54,772 bases of DNA, taken from contig NZ_QGDU01000026.1 of the NCBI RefSeq assembly GCF_003149045.1, positions 1-54,772 on the forward strand, read 5' to 3'. Shown piece by piece: positions 43,885-53,757 of this stretch; position 1 is the first letter of the stretch, and every line of letters begins with the position of its first letter. Under the pieces are notes generated by a model. That model was not told the DNA's origin and made no database searches. It saw nothing but the letters and a program-made list of their open reading frames with translations. The translations under genes and the position numbers were made by a program. The stretch is from Fibrobacter sp. UWR4 (GTDB taxonomy: Bacteria > Fibrobacterota > Fibrobacteria > Fibrobacterales > Fibrobacteraceae).

Positions 43885-45708
43885 ATGAAAAAATTGATGT
43901 TTGGGTTAATGTTCGCAGGCGCTTTGACAACAGCCGCATTTGCCGATCTTCCCACCGCGGCACAGGTTCAGAAGAACATGGGCATGGGTTACAATATCGG
44001 GAACTCCATGGAAGTGCCCAACAATCCTACCGGATGGGGCAATCCCTATCCCACCCAGGCCTTGCTGGACTCCATCAAGGCAGCAGGTTTCAACACCGTT
44101 CGCATTCCCTGCGCTTGGGATTCCCATACCCAGAACGGCAAGATTACCGAAACCTGGCTGGATTCCGTAAAGACCGTGGTGGATTACGCCCTACGTAACG
44201 AACTGTACGTGGTGCTTAACATCCATCACGAAGGTGAAGGTGGCTGGTTCCAGACCAAGATGGCAACCACCAAGAACACCACTGTCGATAACAAGATGAA
44301 GACTTACTGGACTCAGATTGCCAATAAGTTCAAGAACTACGACGAGCATCTTCTTTTTGCAGGCGCCAACGAACCGGGCGAAGGCCAGCAGGGTCTCACC
44401 TGGACAAGCCAGCACGCCCAGGTTCTCATGGGCTATTACCAGACCTTCATTGACGCAGTCCGCGCCACCGGCGGTAACAACGCCACCCGTACCTTGATTA
44501 TTCAAGGCCTGCAGACCGACATCGACAAGTCCGTAGAATTTGCCCCCACAAGCATCTTCCCCAAGGACAAGGTTACCGGCCGACTCATGTTCGAAGTGCA
44601 TTTCTATGGTCCTTACCAGTATGTGCTCATGACCAGCTCCCAGAACTGGGGATGCCCCAACGGCGACATTCAGGTGCAGTACTATTACGGCGATTACCAG
44701 AAGGCTAGCGATCCGAAGCACAACGCAGGCTACAACTGCTGGGCCAACTCCATCGACAAGGACCAAGCTGGCATCGGTTTCCCCAACGCCCAGTTCGCCA
44801 AGATGAAATCCAACTATGTTGACAAGGGCTACCCCGTCATTATCGGTGAATTCGGATCCCTGTACCGTTCTCCGGAACTCTCCGGTTCCGACCTGGAACT
44901 GCACCGCCAGGGCCGTATCCAGTGGCACAAGGACGTTGTAACCGCAGCAAAGAACTACGGCCTTACTCCCATCGTCTGGGACATGGGTAACGAAGGCGCC
45001 AGCTACGACAACATGGCCTACATCCGTCGTCAAACCAACAAGTTCGGCGGTCCCATGGGCAAGGTGGTGGAACCGGAAATCATCAACGCCATGCGCGGTG
45101 TGTATGGTCTTGGAACCTACGTAAACAAGGGCGTCACCCACAACGAAAGCCTGATTCCGGGCAACACCCCCATTCAAAACTCCAGCAGCTCCGTGGCAAG
45201 CTCTTCCAGCGTGCAGCAGCCGGTTCAATCCAGTTCCAGTTCCGTGAACTCGTGGCAGCCCCAGTCTAGCTCCAGCTCTGTGAACCCGTGGCAGCCTCAG
45301 TCCAGCTCCAGTTCCGTGAACCCGTGGCAGCCCCAGTCCAGCTCCAGCAGTAATCAGGCAACCTGCGACGCCCTGACACCGGAATGCGGATACACGCACG
45401 AAGCCCTTTGCTCCATGGGAATTACAGAATACTGCATGCCGGTTGTCCCCGTTAACTCCAGCAGTTCTTTTGACCCGGGCATGGGCATTAACGAATCGCA
45501 GGTTGCAAAGGTAACCCTCTCCCGCCAGGGCAACATGATAGTTTCCCAGGGACACAACGCCTCCATCAAGCTCTTTGACATGAACGGCAACCTGATTCGT
45601 CAGGTCAGCGCCCTTTCCGACAGAGCCATTATGAGCCTGGCAGGTATCCAGAGCGGTCTCTACATTGCCAAGAGCGGAGCACAGACCCTGAAGGTCAACA
45701 TCCGTTAA
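43885..45708 (+). CDS. GH5 cellulase-type enzyme 2 with polyserine linker
   Basis: A 607-residue secreted GH5 enzyme, predicted endo-beta-glucanase. Signal peptide 1-20; catalytic barrel about 22-415 with GYNIGNS, FNTVRIP, acid/base Glu163 (ANEP) and nucleophile Glu322 (IIGEFG). In place of the sandwich domain of its neighbours there is a linker (about 430-490) with three 12-residue repeats of the SSSSSVN-WQPQ type. After it comes a small Cys-containing segment (ATCDALTPECG... CSMG) and a C-terminal sorting-type tail (IKLFDMNGNLIRQV... LKVNIR) very like that of the first gene. AAAGGA ribosome site; own strong promoter. The Ser-rich linker is typical of Fibrobacter secreted enzymes. Confidence 0.9.
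   Translation: MKKLMFGLMFAGALTTAAFADLPTAAQVQKNMGMGYNIGNSMEVPNNPTGWGNPYPTQALLDSIKAAGFNTVRIPCAWDSHTQNGKITETWLDSVKTVVDYALRNELYVVLNIHHEGEGGWFQTKMATTKNTTVDNKMKTYWTQIANKFKNYDEHLLFAGANEPGEGQQGLTWTSQHAQVLMGYYQTFIDAVRATGGNNATRTLIIQGLQTDIDKSVEFAPTSIFPKDKVTGRLMFEVHFYGPYQYVLMTSSQNWGCPNGDIQVQYYYGDYQKASDPKHNAGYNCWANSIDKDQAGIGFPNAQFAKMKSNYVDKGYPVIIGEFGSLYRSPELSGSDLELHRQGRIQWHKDVVTAAKNYGLTPIVWDMGNEGASYDNMAYIRRQTNKFGGPMGKVVEPEIINAMRGVYGLGTYVNKGVTHNESLIPGNTPIQNSSSSVASSSSVQQPVQSSSSSVNSWQPQSSSSSVNPWQPQSSSSSVNPWQPQSSSSSNQATCDALTPECGYTHEALCSMGITEYCMPVVPVNSSSSFDPGMGINESQVAKVTLSRQGNMIVSQGHNASIKLFDMNGNLIRQVSALSDRAIMSLAGIQSGLYIAKSGAQTLKVNIR
45232..45350. repeat. 36-bp tandem repeats coding the Ser/Trp linker
   Basis: Three consecutive copies of a 36-base unit encode SSSSSVN(S/P)WQPQ in GH5 gene 2, with some silent changes. 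Copy number is likely to vary between strains. Confidence 0.75.
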
Positions 45709-45714
45709 AATTTT

Positions 45715-45771
45715 CAACACCGACCCCCAAAAACGGCTTTTTTCGAAAGAATTAAGCATTTTGGGGTGTTG
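45715..45771. repeat. Interrupted inverted repeat after GH5 gene 2
   Basis: CAACAC and CCCCAAAA (45715-45732) can pair with TTTTGGGG and GTGTTG (45759-45771), leaving four bases bulged on the left side. A T run lies inside the loop, not after the stem, so a standard terminator is doubtful. The remaining bases to the next gene (45772-45887) hold the promoter region of GH5 gene 3 and nothing else I can see. Confidence 0.35.
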
Positions 45772-45887
45772 TGAAATATTCATCACATTTTCTCAATGAA
45801 TCGTAAAAATCGATTCCAGCTCAAGCTTTTCAATATACTTTTAGAATGTATAGCAACAATTGGGCATTATAATAAAGGAGTTCCCAA

Positions 45888-47963
45888 ATGAATTTTAAGC
45901 ATCTTTTTGGCCTCACCTGTGGCTTTGGCCTGCTGGCCGCCACTAGCGCATTCGCCCTCCCCAAGGCAACCGACCTGGTTGCCGACATGGGCCTAGGTTT
46001 CAATATCGGAAACACCATGGAAGTGCCTAGCGCAATGATCACAGGCGCCAATACCGGTTGGGGCAATCCCCTGCCCACCGCCGAGTATGTCAAGGCAATC
46101 AAGGCAGCCGGCTTCAACACCGTCCGTATCCCCTGCGGTTGGGATTCTCACGCCACCAACGGAGTCATTGATGACGCCTGGATGGACGCCGTAAAAAACG
46201 TTGTGGACATGGTTATCGCCGAAGGCATGTACGCCATGCTGAACAGCCACTGGGATAACGGTTGGCTGGAAGACCACGTCTTTGACGGTCAGGGCTACGA
46301 CAAGTCCGGTCTTGTTACCAGCGCTGCAGCAACCGTAGCCGCCAAGCAGGAAAACTACTGGAAGCAGATCGCTACCAAGTTCGCCGCCTATGATGAACAT
46401 CTGATTTTTGCATCCGCCAACGAACCGGGCGTAAACGACCCGTGGAACGGTGGTGCTGATAATGGACAGTGGGCTTTCGACGAAAACCGCATGAAGGTTC
46501 TCAAGCAGTTCCACGAAGCATGCCTTAAAGCAGTCCGTTCTACCGGCGGCAACAATGCGACCCGTATCGTGGTCGTCCAGGCTCCTCGTACCGAAATTGA
46601 AAAGGCCCCTCTCCTTGCCGCCCAGTACCCCACTGACCCGGCTGGCGCAGGCTACACCATGGCAGAAATCCATTTCTACCCCTACCAATTCTCCCTCATG
46701 ACCGGAGGCGACGAAGACTGGGGCAAGATGTTCTATTACTGGGAAGACAAGACTCCGGGTACAGACGCTGCTCACACTTGCAAAAACGGCGCTCTCGGTT
46801 CCAAGACCTCTATCGATGAACTTTTCGGCGGTCTCAACACCCAGTTCGCAAGCAAGGGTATCCCTGTTGTGATCGGTGAAATGGGTGCCGTCAAGCGCCT
46901 CGATGTTCTTTCCGGCGCAAACCTCAAGTCTCATTTGGAAGCTCGAGCTGCATGGTATGGTTATACCGCAGCATCTGCAAAGAAGAACGGCCTCATCCCC
47001 TGCGTATGGGATACCGGTGACGAAGGCAACGGCAACTTCACCATCGTCCGTCGTCAGACCAAGAAGTTCGGCGGTAACGTCGGCGATATTACCGACTACG
47101 AAACCCTGAATGCTCTCCGTGCCGCATACGGCATGACCGCTATCGCAGGCAACTCTATCGACGCCCTTGTAAACGCAAGTCTCGACGAAAGCAACAAGAT
47201 GCTCGAAGCCACTTACACCACCGTCACCTCCGACTCCAGCGAAGTGGGTACACTACGCTTCAACGTTACCACCAAGGATTGGAGCAAGTACACTGCTATC
47301 GCTTTCCAGGCAAAGGTAGACGTTGAATCCGCAGGCCCTGCCACTGGTGGAAGTTATGCATGGAAGACCTTGAGTCTGTTCGCCATGAGCGGCAACACCT
47401 GGACTTGGAACGACTACAATTTCGAAGAAGATGACCTGGAAGCGGGTTGGGCAACTTACACGGTACCGCTCGGTCCCGACGGCCTTGACATTGAAAACAT
47501 AAAGAGCGTCAACGCCGTAGGCATCAACCTCTATGGCACTCAGCTCAGCGGCACGATTCTCTTCGATAACTTCCGTCTGATCAAGGCTGACGGTACCTTC
47601 GATGTCCTCGCCGATTTCGACAAGAAGATCGGTGCTGAAACCGACGGCATTCTTTCCGCCAAGCTGGCCACCTCCACCGCTCCGGGAATGACTACCGCCA
47701 TCAAGCCTACCGCTATCGCAGCAGCAAGCAAGATGTTCGTGAATGTTCAGCAGGGTTTCGTGAACGCCACCTTCTCTGCAAAGGGCAACGTTCAGGCCAA
47801 GGCAATGCTCGTGAACACTATGGGTCAGGTTATCGCCAGCGAAAACTTCGTGACCCGCGGCGGCAACAACACCGTACAGCTGAAGGCTGAAACCCGCGGT
47901 CCCGCAATCCTCATGATCAAGCAGGGCAGCCAGGTTTACAGCCAGAAGGTAATCCTGAAGTAA
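45888..47963 (+). CDS. GH5 cellulase-type enzyme 3 with CBM-like domain and full sorting tail
   Basis: A 691-residue secreted GH5 enzyme, predicted endo-beta-glucanase. Signal peptide 1-23; barrel about 25-420 with GFNIGNT, FNTVRIP, acid/base Glu179 (ANEP) and nucleophile Glu331 (VIGEMG, Met where the others have Phe). A carbohydrate-binding-like sandwich (about 425-600, with TILFDNFRL) follows. The C-terminal 75 residues (AMLVNTMGQVIASENFVTRG... QKVILK) are a good match to type IX secretion sorting domains in pattern, and differ from the tails of the first two enzymes. Strong AAAGGAG ribosome site. Third of four tandem paralogues and closest to the fourth. Confidence 0.9.
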   Translation: MNFKHLFGLTCGFGLLAATSAFALPKATDLVADMGLGFNIGNTMEVPSAMITGANTGWGNPLPTAEYVKAIKAAGFNTVRIPCGWDSHATNGVIDDAWMDAVKNVVDMVIAEGMYAMLNSHWDNGWLEDHVFDGQGYDKSGLVTSAAATVAAKQENYWKQIATKFAAYDEHLIFASANEPGVNDPWNGGADNGQWAFDENRMKVLKQFHEACLKAVRSTGGNNATRIVVVQAPRTEIEKAPLLAAQYPTDPAGAGYTMAEIHFYPYQFSLMTGGDEDWGKMFYYWEDKTPGTDAAHTCKNGALGSKTSIDELFGGLNTQFASKGIPVVIGEMGAVKRLDVLSGANLKSHLEARAAWYGYTAASAKKNGLIPCVWDTGDEGNGNFTIVRRQTKKFGGNVGDITDYETLNALRAAYGMTAIAGNSIDALVNASLDESNKMLEATYTTVTSDSSEVGTLRFNVTTKDWSKYTAIAFQAKVDVESAGPATGGSYAWKTLSLFAMSGNTWTWNDYNFEEDDLEAGWATYTVPLGPDGLDIENIKSVNAVGINLYGTQLSGTILFDNFRLIKADGTFDVLADFDKKIGAETDGILSAKLATSTAPGMTTAIKPTAIAAASKMFVNVQQGFVNATFSAKGNVQAKAMLVNTMGQVIASENFVTRGGNNTVQLKAETRGPAILMIKQGSQVYSQKVILK

Positions 47964-47994
47964 TTATTATACACCCCCGGGTGTTTGGGCAAAA

Positions 47995-48030
47995 AGTCCG
48001 ATTCTCTTGATAGAGAATCGGGCTTTTTTT
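47995..48030 (+). terminator. Intrinsic terminator after GH5 gene 3
   Basis: A 12-bp stem with one G-U pair (AGTCCGATTCTC, 47995-48006, with 48013-48024) is followed by seven T. A smaller palindrome (ACACCC-CC-GGGTGT, 47971-47984) is just before it. Confidence 0.85.
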
Positions 48031-48158
48031 ATAGGCTTCCATGGTTCAAAATTTTGTTGCGAAAAAAACATCGAAATACATTGCTCTTTGAAATTTTCCA
48101 AAAGTTTTTTCTTTTTTTAGAATAGTTTATGGAAAGACAAAAAACAAAGGACCTTCCG

Positions 48159-50045
48159 ATGAATTTCAAAAGAATTTTCAGCATTCCCTGCTGCATTGGT
48201 CTACTATTTAGTTCAGCCAATGCACTTCCCACAGCAAAAGAAGTCTTCGCGAAAATGGGAATGGGTTACAACATCGGAAACACGCTGGAAGTTCCCATGA
48301 ACCCATCCGCCTGGGGAAACGATTTTCCCACCCAGGAGCTGATCGATTCCGTCAAGTCCGCAGGTTTCAACACGGTCCGCATTCCCTGCGCCTGGTACAG
48401 CCATTCCAACGCCATCGCCGTAGATTCCAACTGGACACTTTATACTCCTAACGGTGACGAGAACACCATTAATGCCACCTGGCTGGATTCCGTAAAGACC
48501 GTGGTAGATTACGTAGTCAAGCGAGACATGTATGCCATCCTCAACATCCACTGGGATAACGGCTGGCTGGAAGACCATATCGGAACTTCCGTAGACGAAA
48601 AGATTAACGCCCGCCAGAAATCCTACTGGGAACAGATTGCCGCCAAGTTCAAGGATTACGATGAACATCTGCTGTTCGCCAGCACCAACGAGCCCGGCGA
48701 AAGTGGCGACGGACTGAAACAGGACAACGCCAACACACTGAAAGCCTATCACGAAACCATGATCAAGGCCGTTCGCAGTTCCGGCGGTAACAACGCTACA
48801 CGCACCATCATCGTGCAGGCACCCGACACCGACGAAAACAAGGCTCACAATTACTTGAAGGGAAACTTTCCCGCAGACCCTGCCGGCACCGACTACATGA
48901 TGGGAGAATTCCATTTCTATCCCTATACGTTCGCCTTGATGGAACAGGATGCTGACTGGGGAAACACCATACGTTACTGGGGCGAAGGCAACTACTCCAC
49001 CACGGATGCAGCACACAATGTTAAGAAGGGGGCCTACGCCAGCCCCGAATACGTGGATTCCGTCTTCGCCATGCTAGGAGAAGACTTCAAGGACATTCCT
49101 ATGGTCATTGGTGAATTCGGCGTCATCAAGCGTCTTGAATTGAAAGGTGAAGACCTGCGGCTGCATCTGAAGTCTCGTGCCGACTACTATGGCAGAATTG
49201 CGGAACTTTCCAAGAAGTACGGATTTGTCCCTTGCATCTGGGATACCGGTGACGAAGGCAACGGCAACATGACCATCATCCGCAGAAACAAGAACCGCGG
49301 CATCCTGGATTACGAAAGTCTGAACGCCATGCGTGCCGCTTATGGCCTGCCCAAGTTCGAAGGCAACTCCATCGACGCCCTGGTAGAAAAGAGTTTGGAT
49401 AATAGCGACCGTGAAATGAAGGTGGTTTACAAAGCCCAGAGCGACACCGCAGAAACAGGAACTCTTAGCTACGGCTTTGCCGCCCAGGACTGGAGCCAAT
49501 ATACAGCCATGTCCTTTGACATCAAGTTCAAGGGATCCAGCAGCTCATGGTCTGGAGTAACCCTGTTCAACATGTCCGCGGATTGGAAATGGAACCAGGT
49601 GAGCCTTGGGGACTTTAATGACTTTACAGGCGAATGGCAGAATATCAAAATCGCCTTTGATGGCTCCTCGGAACCGGGCATGGATTTTGAAGACATTTCC
49701 AAGGTAGTAGCCATCGGCATCAATGTTCAAGGCGTAGATGTGGATGCCTCCCTGGAATTGGACAACATTATCCTGTGGAAGAAGGACGGCACCAAGGTAA
49801 CGTTCTTGGACTTCAATGACAACAAGGAACTGAAGTGCGAAGGCATTGCCGTAGGCGGCCTTGCTCCCTCTACTGTAAACGGAAACACTGAAGCAATCAC
49901 GCCAAGAGCAACAGCATCCGGAAAAACAACTTCCAGACTCATCGTCAACATCCACCGTGGTTCCGGTGTTTTCTTTAAGGAATCAACACCTCGAAACAGA
50001 TCTCCCAGACTAATCAACCCCCTCGGTCAAAGCATACGGAGATAA
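48159..50045 (+). CDS. GH5 cellulase-type enzyme 4 with truncated sorting tail
   Basis: A 628-residue secreted GH5 enzyme, predicted endo-beta-glucanase. Signal peptide 1-22; barrel about 24-410 with GYNIGNT, FNTVRIP, acid/base Glu178 (TNEP) and nucleophile Glu319 (VIGEFG). An insertion at about 85-105 is absent from its neighbours. A carbohydrate-binding-like sandwich (about 425-570) matches that of the third enzyme. The C-terminus follows the tail of the third enzyme as far as LINPLGQSIRR and then stops, lacking about 40 residues, so the sorting tail is incomplete. The ATG at 48159 is chosen for its AAAGGA site and signal peptide. Last of the four paralogues. Confidence 0.88.
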   Translation: MNFKRIFSIPCCIGLLFSSANALPTAKEVFAKMGMGYNIGNTLEVPMNPSAWGNDFPTQELIDSVKSAGFNTVRIPCAWYSHSNAIAVDSNWTLYTPNGDENTINATWLDSVKTVVDYVVKRDMYAILNIHWDNGWLEDHIGTSVDEKINARQKSYWEQIAAKFKDYDEHLLFASTNEPGESGDGLKQDNANTLKAYHETMIKAVRSSGGNNATRTIIVQAPDTDENKAHNYLKGNFPADPAGTDYMMGEFHFYPYTFALMEQDADWGNTIRYWGEGNYSTTDAAHNVKKGAYASPEYVDSVFAMLGEDFKDIPMVIGEFGVIKRLELKGEDLRLHLKSRADYYGRIAELSKKYGFVPCIWDTGDEGNGNMTIIRRNKNRGILDYESLNAMRAAYGLPKFEGNSIDALVEKSLDNSDREMKVVYKAQSDTAETGTLSYGFAAQDWSQYTAMSFDIKFKGSSSSWSGVTLFNMSADWKWNQVSLGDFNDFTGEWQNIKIAFDGSSEPGMDFEDISKVVAIGINVQGVDVDASLELDNIILWKKDGTKVTFLDFNDNKELKCEGIAVGGLAPSTVNGNTEAITPRATASGKTTSRLIVNIHRGSGVFFKESTPRNRSPRLINPLGQSIRR

Positions 50046-50050
50046 AAAGA

Positions 50051-50082
50051 AAAAGAGCTGCACCTTCTGAGGTACAGCCCTT
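50051..50082 (-). terminator. Intrinsic terminator of maeB, possibly shared with GH5 gene 4
   Basis: GAGCTGCACC and GGTACAGCCC (50055-50064, 50071-50080) form a stem with one mismatch and, on the minus strand, one G-U pair. On the minus strand TCTTTTTCTTTTT follows directly, suiting maeB. On the plus strand a T run appears only after about a dozen bases. Confidence 0.65.
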
Positions 50083-50147
50083 CATGTTTTTTGGTTCACT
50101 TGCAGCTCAAGCCTGCGATATTCAAAATCGCAGACGAGCCACACCAG

Positions 50148-52448
50148 TTACTTAACCGGACGAGCCTTATCAATACGTTCCTGCACGATAGCGTCGATGA
50201 CGGCAGCCACGGTCAGGTTGAAGATGTCGTGGACAGAAGCTTCGGAGTCGGTGAAGTGGATGGGCTTCTTCAGACCCATCTGAACAGGACCGATGGATTC
50301 GCCAACGCCCATTTCCAGAAGCATTCTGTAAGTGGTATTTGCAGAGGAGAGGCACGGGAAGATGAGGGTATTCACGTCCTTGCCCTTGATGGTGTTGAAC
50401 GGATACTTCTTGTCGCGAAGGTCCTTGTTCAATGCCACGTTCACCTGCATTTCGCCATCTACGGCGTAGTCCGGATACTGTTCGTGAAGAATCTTCACGG
50501 CATCACGCACGCTGCCTGCGGTACCGAGAGTAGAGCTCTTGTCTGCACCGAAGTTACCGTAGCTGAGCATAGCCATCACCGGTTCGTGGGCGAAGAACTT
50601 CACGGCGTCGTGCGTGAGCTTTGCAATGTCCACCAGGGTTTCGGTATCCGGGTCGCGGTTCACCAAGGTATCTGCCAGGAAGAAGGTACCCTTCTTGGTA
50701 GAAAGAATGTGGAGGGCGCCGAAGTGCTTGTAGTCTTCGCGGATGCCGATCATCTTTCTTGCAAGACTGATATTGGTAGAGAAGCTACTGTTAGAGCCGG
50801 AAATCAGGGCGTCTGCGTCACCGGTCTTCACCATCATCATGCCGAAGTGGTTGTGTTCCGGCATTTCGTAGGCGGCCTTTTCGAAGGTTTCGCCGTTACG
50901 GCCGTTTTCAGCAGCGTAAATTTCGGCAAACTTCATGCGGCGCTTGTATTCTTCCGGAGAACGGGGATTCACGATTTCGATACCGGAAACATCCAGCTTT
51001 TCGAGGGCGGCAAGTTCCTTGATACGATCTGCATTACCCAAGAGGATCGGGAATGCAATGCCTTCATCCTTAGCCTGGATTGCAGCCTTGATCATGTTGA
51101 CGCTCAAGCCTTCGGTGAACACCACACGCTTCGGGTTGGTACGAGCCATGTTTTCGTATTCACGGATCAGCTTGTTGTCGTAGCCCATCATATCGCGGAG
51201 GCTGTTTGCATATGCGTCCCAGTCCTTGATTTCCTTACGGGCCACACCGCTTTCAATAGCAGCCTTGGCAACAGCGATGGAAACGTCGGTCAACAGACGC
51301 GGATCCAGCGGCTTCGGGATAATGTACTTGCGACCGAAGCTGAAACGTTCGGAGTTATAGGCGATGTTCACTACATCGGGCACCGGCTTGCGGGCGAGAG
51401 CGGCAATAGCGCGGACTGCAGCATGCTTCATGTGTTCGTTGATGCACTTGGCGCGAACGTCCAGAGCACCGCGGAAGATGTAGGGGAAGCCGATCACGTT
51501 GTTCACCTGGTTAGGATAGTCGGAACGGCCAGTTGCAAAGATTACATCTTCACGGGCGGAGGTAGCCACATCGTAGGAAACTTCCGGTGTGGGGTTTGCC
51601 AAGGCGAACACGATGGGGTTCTTCGCCATGGACTGGATCATTTCCTTGGTGAGGATGTTAGGCTTGGAAAGGCCAAGGAACATGTCTGCGCCCTTGATGG
51701 CTTCTTCCAGAGTCTTCACGTCGGTACGTTCGGTTGCGAAGAATTCCTTTTCCGGAGTAAGCTTGCCACGGCCCTTGTAGATGACGCCCTTGGAGTCCAG
51801 CATCACCACGTTTTCCTTCTTGACGCCGAGAGAGAGGTAAAGCTTGGTGCAAGCCACAGCAGCGGCACCTGCGCCGTTCACCACCAGCTTAATCTTGTCG
51901 ATGTCCTTGCCGGCAATATCCAGAGCGTTGATCAAAGCGGCGCTGGAAATAATGGCGGTACCGTGCTGGTCATCGTGCATCACGGGGATGTCCAGTTCCT
52001 TCTTCAAGGTTTCTTCGATTTCGAAGCATTCCGGAGCCTTGATGTCTTCCAGGTTGATGCCACCGAAAGTAGGAGCAATACCCTTAACGATTTCGATAAA
52101 CTTCTTGGGGTCCTTTTCATTCACTTCGATGTCGAAAACGTCCACACCTGCATAAATCTTGAACAGGAGACCCTTACCTTCCATCACAGGCTTACCACTA
52201 ACGGCGCCAATGTCACCAAGGCCAAGAACAGCAGTACCATTGGAAATCACAGCAACCAGGTTACCCTTGCCGGTGTAGTCATAGGCTGCTTCCGGATTCT
52301 TTTCGATTTCCAAGCAGGGAACAGCAACACCCGGAGTGTAGGCCAGGCCCAGATCGGTCTGGGTGCTATACGGCTTGGTGGGAACGACTTCAATCTTACC
52401 CGGCTTGCCATTAGCGTGGTATGCGAGAGCCTTTTCTTCGAAGGTCAT
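50148..52448 (-). CDS. maeB: NADP-dependent malic enzyme with phosphotransacetylase-like domain
   Basis: A 766-residue MaeB-type enzyme that oxidatively decarboxylates malate to pyruvate. The malic domain (1-420) holds [32 protein letters not shown] and MHDDQHGTA (metal-binding Asp); the NAD(P)-binding domain has VVNGAGAAA and ANPTPEVS. The C-terminal 330 residues are a phosphotransacetylase-like domain (from [11 protein letters not shown]), which in this family senses acetyl-CoA and does not act as an enzyme. Full length for the class. AAGGAG precedes the ATG. It stands alone between the GH5 cluster and a divergent HIT gene, and supplies NADPH and pyruvate for biosynthesis. Confidence 0.95.
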   Translation of the reverse strand: MTFEEKALAYHANGKPGKIEVVPTKPYSTQTDLGLAYTPGVAVPCLEIEKNPEAAYDYTGKGNLVAVISNGTAVLGLGDIGAVSGKPVMEGKGLLFKIYAGVDVFDIEVNEKDPKKFIEIVKGIAPTFGGINLEDIKAPECFEIEETLKKELDIPVMHDDQHGTAIISSAALINALDIAGKDIDKIKLVVNGAGAAAVACTKLYLSLGVKKENVVMLDSKGVIYKGRGKLTPEKEFFATERTDVKTLEEAIKGADMFLGLSKPNILTKEMIQSMAKNPIVFALANPTPEVSYDVATSAREDVIFATGRSDYPNQVNNVIGFPYIFRGALDVRAKCINEHMKHAAVRAIAALARKPVPDVVNIAYNSERFSFGRKYIIPKPLDPRLLTDVSIAVAKAAIESGVARKEIKDWDAYANSLRDMMGYDNKLIREYENMARTNPKRVVFTEGLSVNMIKAAIQAKDEGIAFPILLGNADRIKELAALEKLDVSGIEIVNPRSPEEYKRRMKFAEIYAAENGRNGETFEKAAYEMPEHNHFGMMMVKTGDADALISGSNSSFSTNISLARKMIGIREDYKHFGALHILSTKKGTFFLADTLVNRDPDTETLVDIAKLTHDAVKFFAHEPVMAMLSYGNFGADKSSTLGTAGSVRDAVKILHEQYPDYAVDGEMQVNVALNKDLRDKKYPFNTIKGKDVNTLIFPCLSSANTTYRMLLEMGVGESIGPVQMGLKKPIHFTDSEASVHDIFNLTVAAVIDAIVQERIDKARPVK

Positions 52449-52623
52449 GATTTTCTCCTTGTGTAATTTGCGCGTATCCTAAATTACGCCTTAAGTCGGC
52501 GCCATATATAGCAATTTTTACTCATAATGTAAAGATTTGAAAAGTGGTACAAAACCCGTAAAAAACCGCTAATTTCGCCAGTTATGATGAAAAATAAAGG
52601 GTAGTTTTTTATTTTTATGCATT

Positions 52624-52983
52624 ATGAGTGAAAATTGTCTTTTCTGCAAAATTATCAAGGGTGAAATTCCCTCCAAGAAGATTTACGAAGACGACGATGT
52701 ATTCGCCTTCTACGATATCGCCCCCCAGGCTCCGGTCCACTTCCTCGTGATCCCCAAGAAGCACATTTCCAGCCTGATGGAAATGCAGGCTGAAGATTGC
52801 GAACTAGTCGGCAAGCTTTTGTTCCAGGCACAGCGTATCGCCAAGGAACTGGGTCTTGAAGAATCCGGTGCCCGCTTCGTATTCAACTGCAAGGAAGATG
52901 CCGGCCAGACCGTATTCCATATCCACCTTCACGTAGTGGGCGGACAGAAACTGGGTTGGCCTCCGTTTCCCGTCCAGCAGTAA
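52624..52983 (+). CDS. HIT-family nucleotide hydrolase/transferase (HinT-like)
   Basis: A 119-residue HIT protein, normal length for the HinT branch, which hydrolyses AMP-linked phosphoramidates. The start ENCLFCKIIKGEIP has the Cys pair of the zinc-binding HinT type; the histidine triad HIHLHV is at about 99-104. There is no ribosome site; an AT-rich TATTTT is nine bases before ATG, so the mRNA may be leaderless or start at an ATG seven bases upstream in a different frame. It lies 15 bases before recO and is probably its operon leader. Confidence 0.93.
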   Translation: MSENCLFCKIIKGEIPSKKIYEDDDVFAFYDIAPQAPVHFLVIPKKHISSLMEMQAEDCELVGKLLFQAQRIAKELGLEESGARFVFNCKEDAGQTVFHIHLHVVGGQKLGWPPFPVQQ

Positions 52984-52998
52984 AGCTGACTAGGCAAG

Positions 52999-53757
52999 AT
53001 GATCAAGACTCGCGCGATCGTCCTTCATCGGTTTTCTTATAGCGATTCCAGTTTAATCGTTAAGGCCCTCACCGAAGAGAGTGGCATCGTGAGTTTTATC
53101 CTGAAAGGCGCCAAGCGCAAGGACTCCCCCTTCAGGGGAGCGCTGGATCCGCTGTCCCTTTCGGAAGTGGTCTACAGGGAAACCCCACAGAAGGCGGACG
53201 GATCCGCCCTGCAGTTCATCAAGGAGGCGACCCTCCTGAACTGGCGGGAAAATTTACGCAACGACCTGATGAGTCAGGCGGCAGCCCAGGTTATGGCGGA
53301 AATCGTCCTGAAATACGCCCCGCAAGGAGTCCCCCTTCAGGATGAATTCGTCCTGCTCAACTCCGCGCTGGACGAACTAAGCCAGAAAACGCCCCGCCAG
53401 GACGTTTTCGCCCGGTGGCTTCTGGACACAAGCGACCTGTGGGGCTATCATCTGGACCTTACGTCCTGCAGCAGGTGCGAAAAGCCTCTTCAGGAAGTAG
53501 CCGCGGATTTCCATCCGGAAACAGGCGGTCTCGTCTGTAAGGCCTGCCTCGGGATCGACACGCCCCGCGCAAAGCCAGAGACCCTGCAGGGATTATGGAC
53601 CCTACATCACAACCAGTCCCTTTCCAGCGAGCAGAGAGCATTTGTGGAAAACGCCCTCCTCGCCTACCTTCGAAACCATATCGGCTTCCTCAAGGAACTT
53701 CATTCTATTCAATGGTTACAGGAGATTAGAAAACTATGCTCACCGCAAATGACATAA
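52999..53757 (+). CDS. recO: DNA repair protein RecO
   Basis: A 252-residue RecO, which loads RecA onto single-stranded DNA covered with SSB in the RecFOR pathway. It starts with the OB-fold (TRAIVLHRFSYSDSSLIVKALTEESGIVSFILKGAKR), followed by a helical domain and a zinc site with two CxxC pairs (CSRC about 154, CKAC about 177). Length is normal. RecO sequences diverge greatly, so family rests on the start, the zinc site and length together. It overlaps panB by 22 bases. Confidence 0.92.
   Translation: MIKTRAIVLHRFSYSDSSLIVKALTEESGIVSFILKGAKRKDSPFRGALDPLSLSEVVYRETPQKADGSALQFIKEATLLNWRENLRNDLMSQAAAQVMAEIVLKYAPQGVPLQDEFVLLNSALDELSQKTPRQDVFARWLLDTSDLWGYHLDLTSCSRCEKPLQEVAADFHPETGGLVCKACLGIDTPRAKPETLQGLWTLHHNQSLSSEQRAFVENALLAYLRNHIGFLKELHSIQWLQEIRKLCSPQMT

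Noticed and set aside
45232-45350. Tandem repeats as a possible CRISPR array
   Set aside because: The 36-bp units are directly contiguous with no spacers and are in frame as a protein linker.
50091-52466. A 791-codon open frame opposite maeB
   Set aside because: Same reason: full overlap with a well-supported gene, no signature and no start signal.
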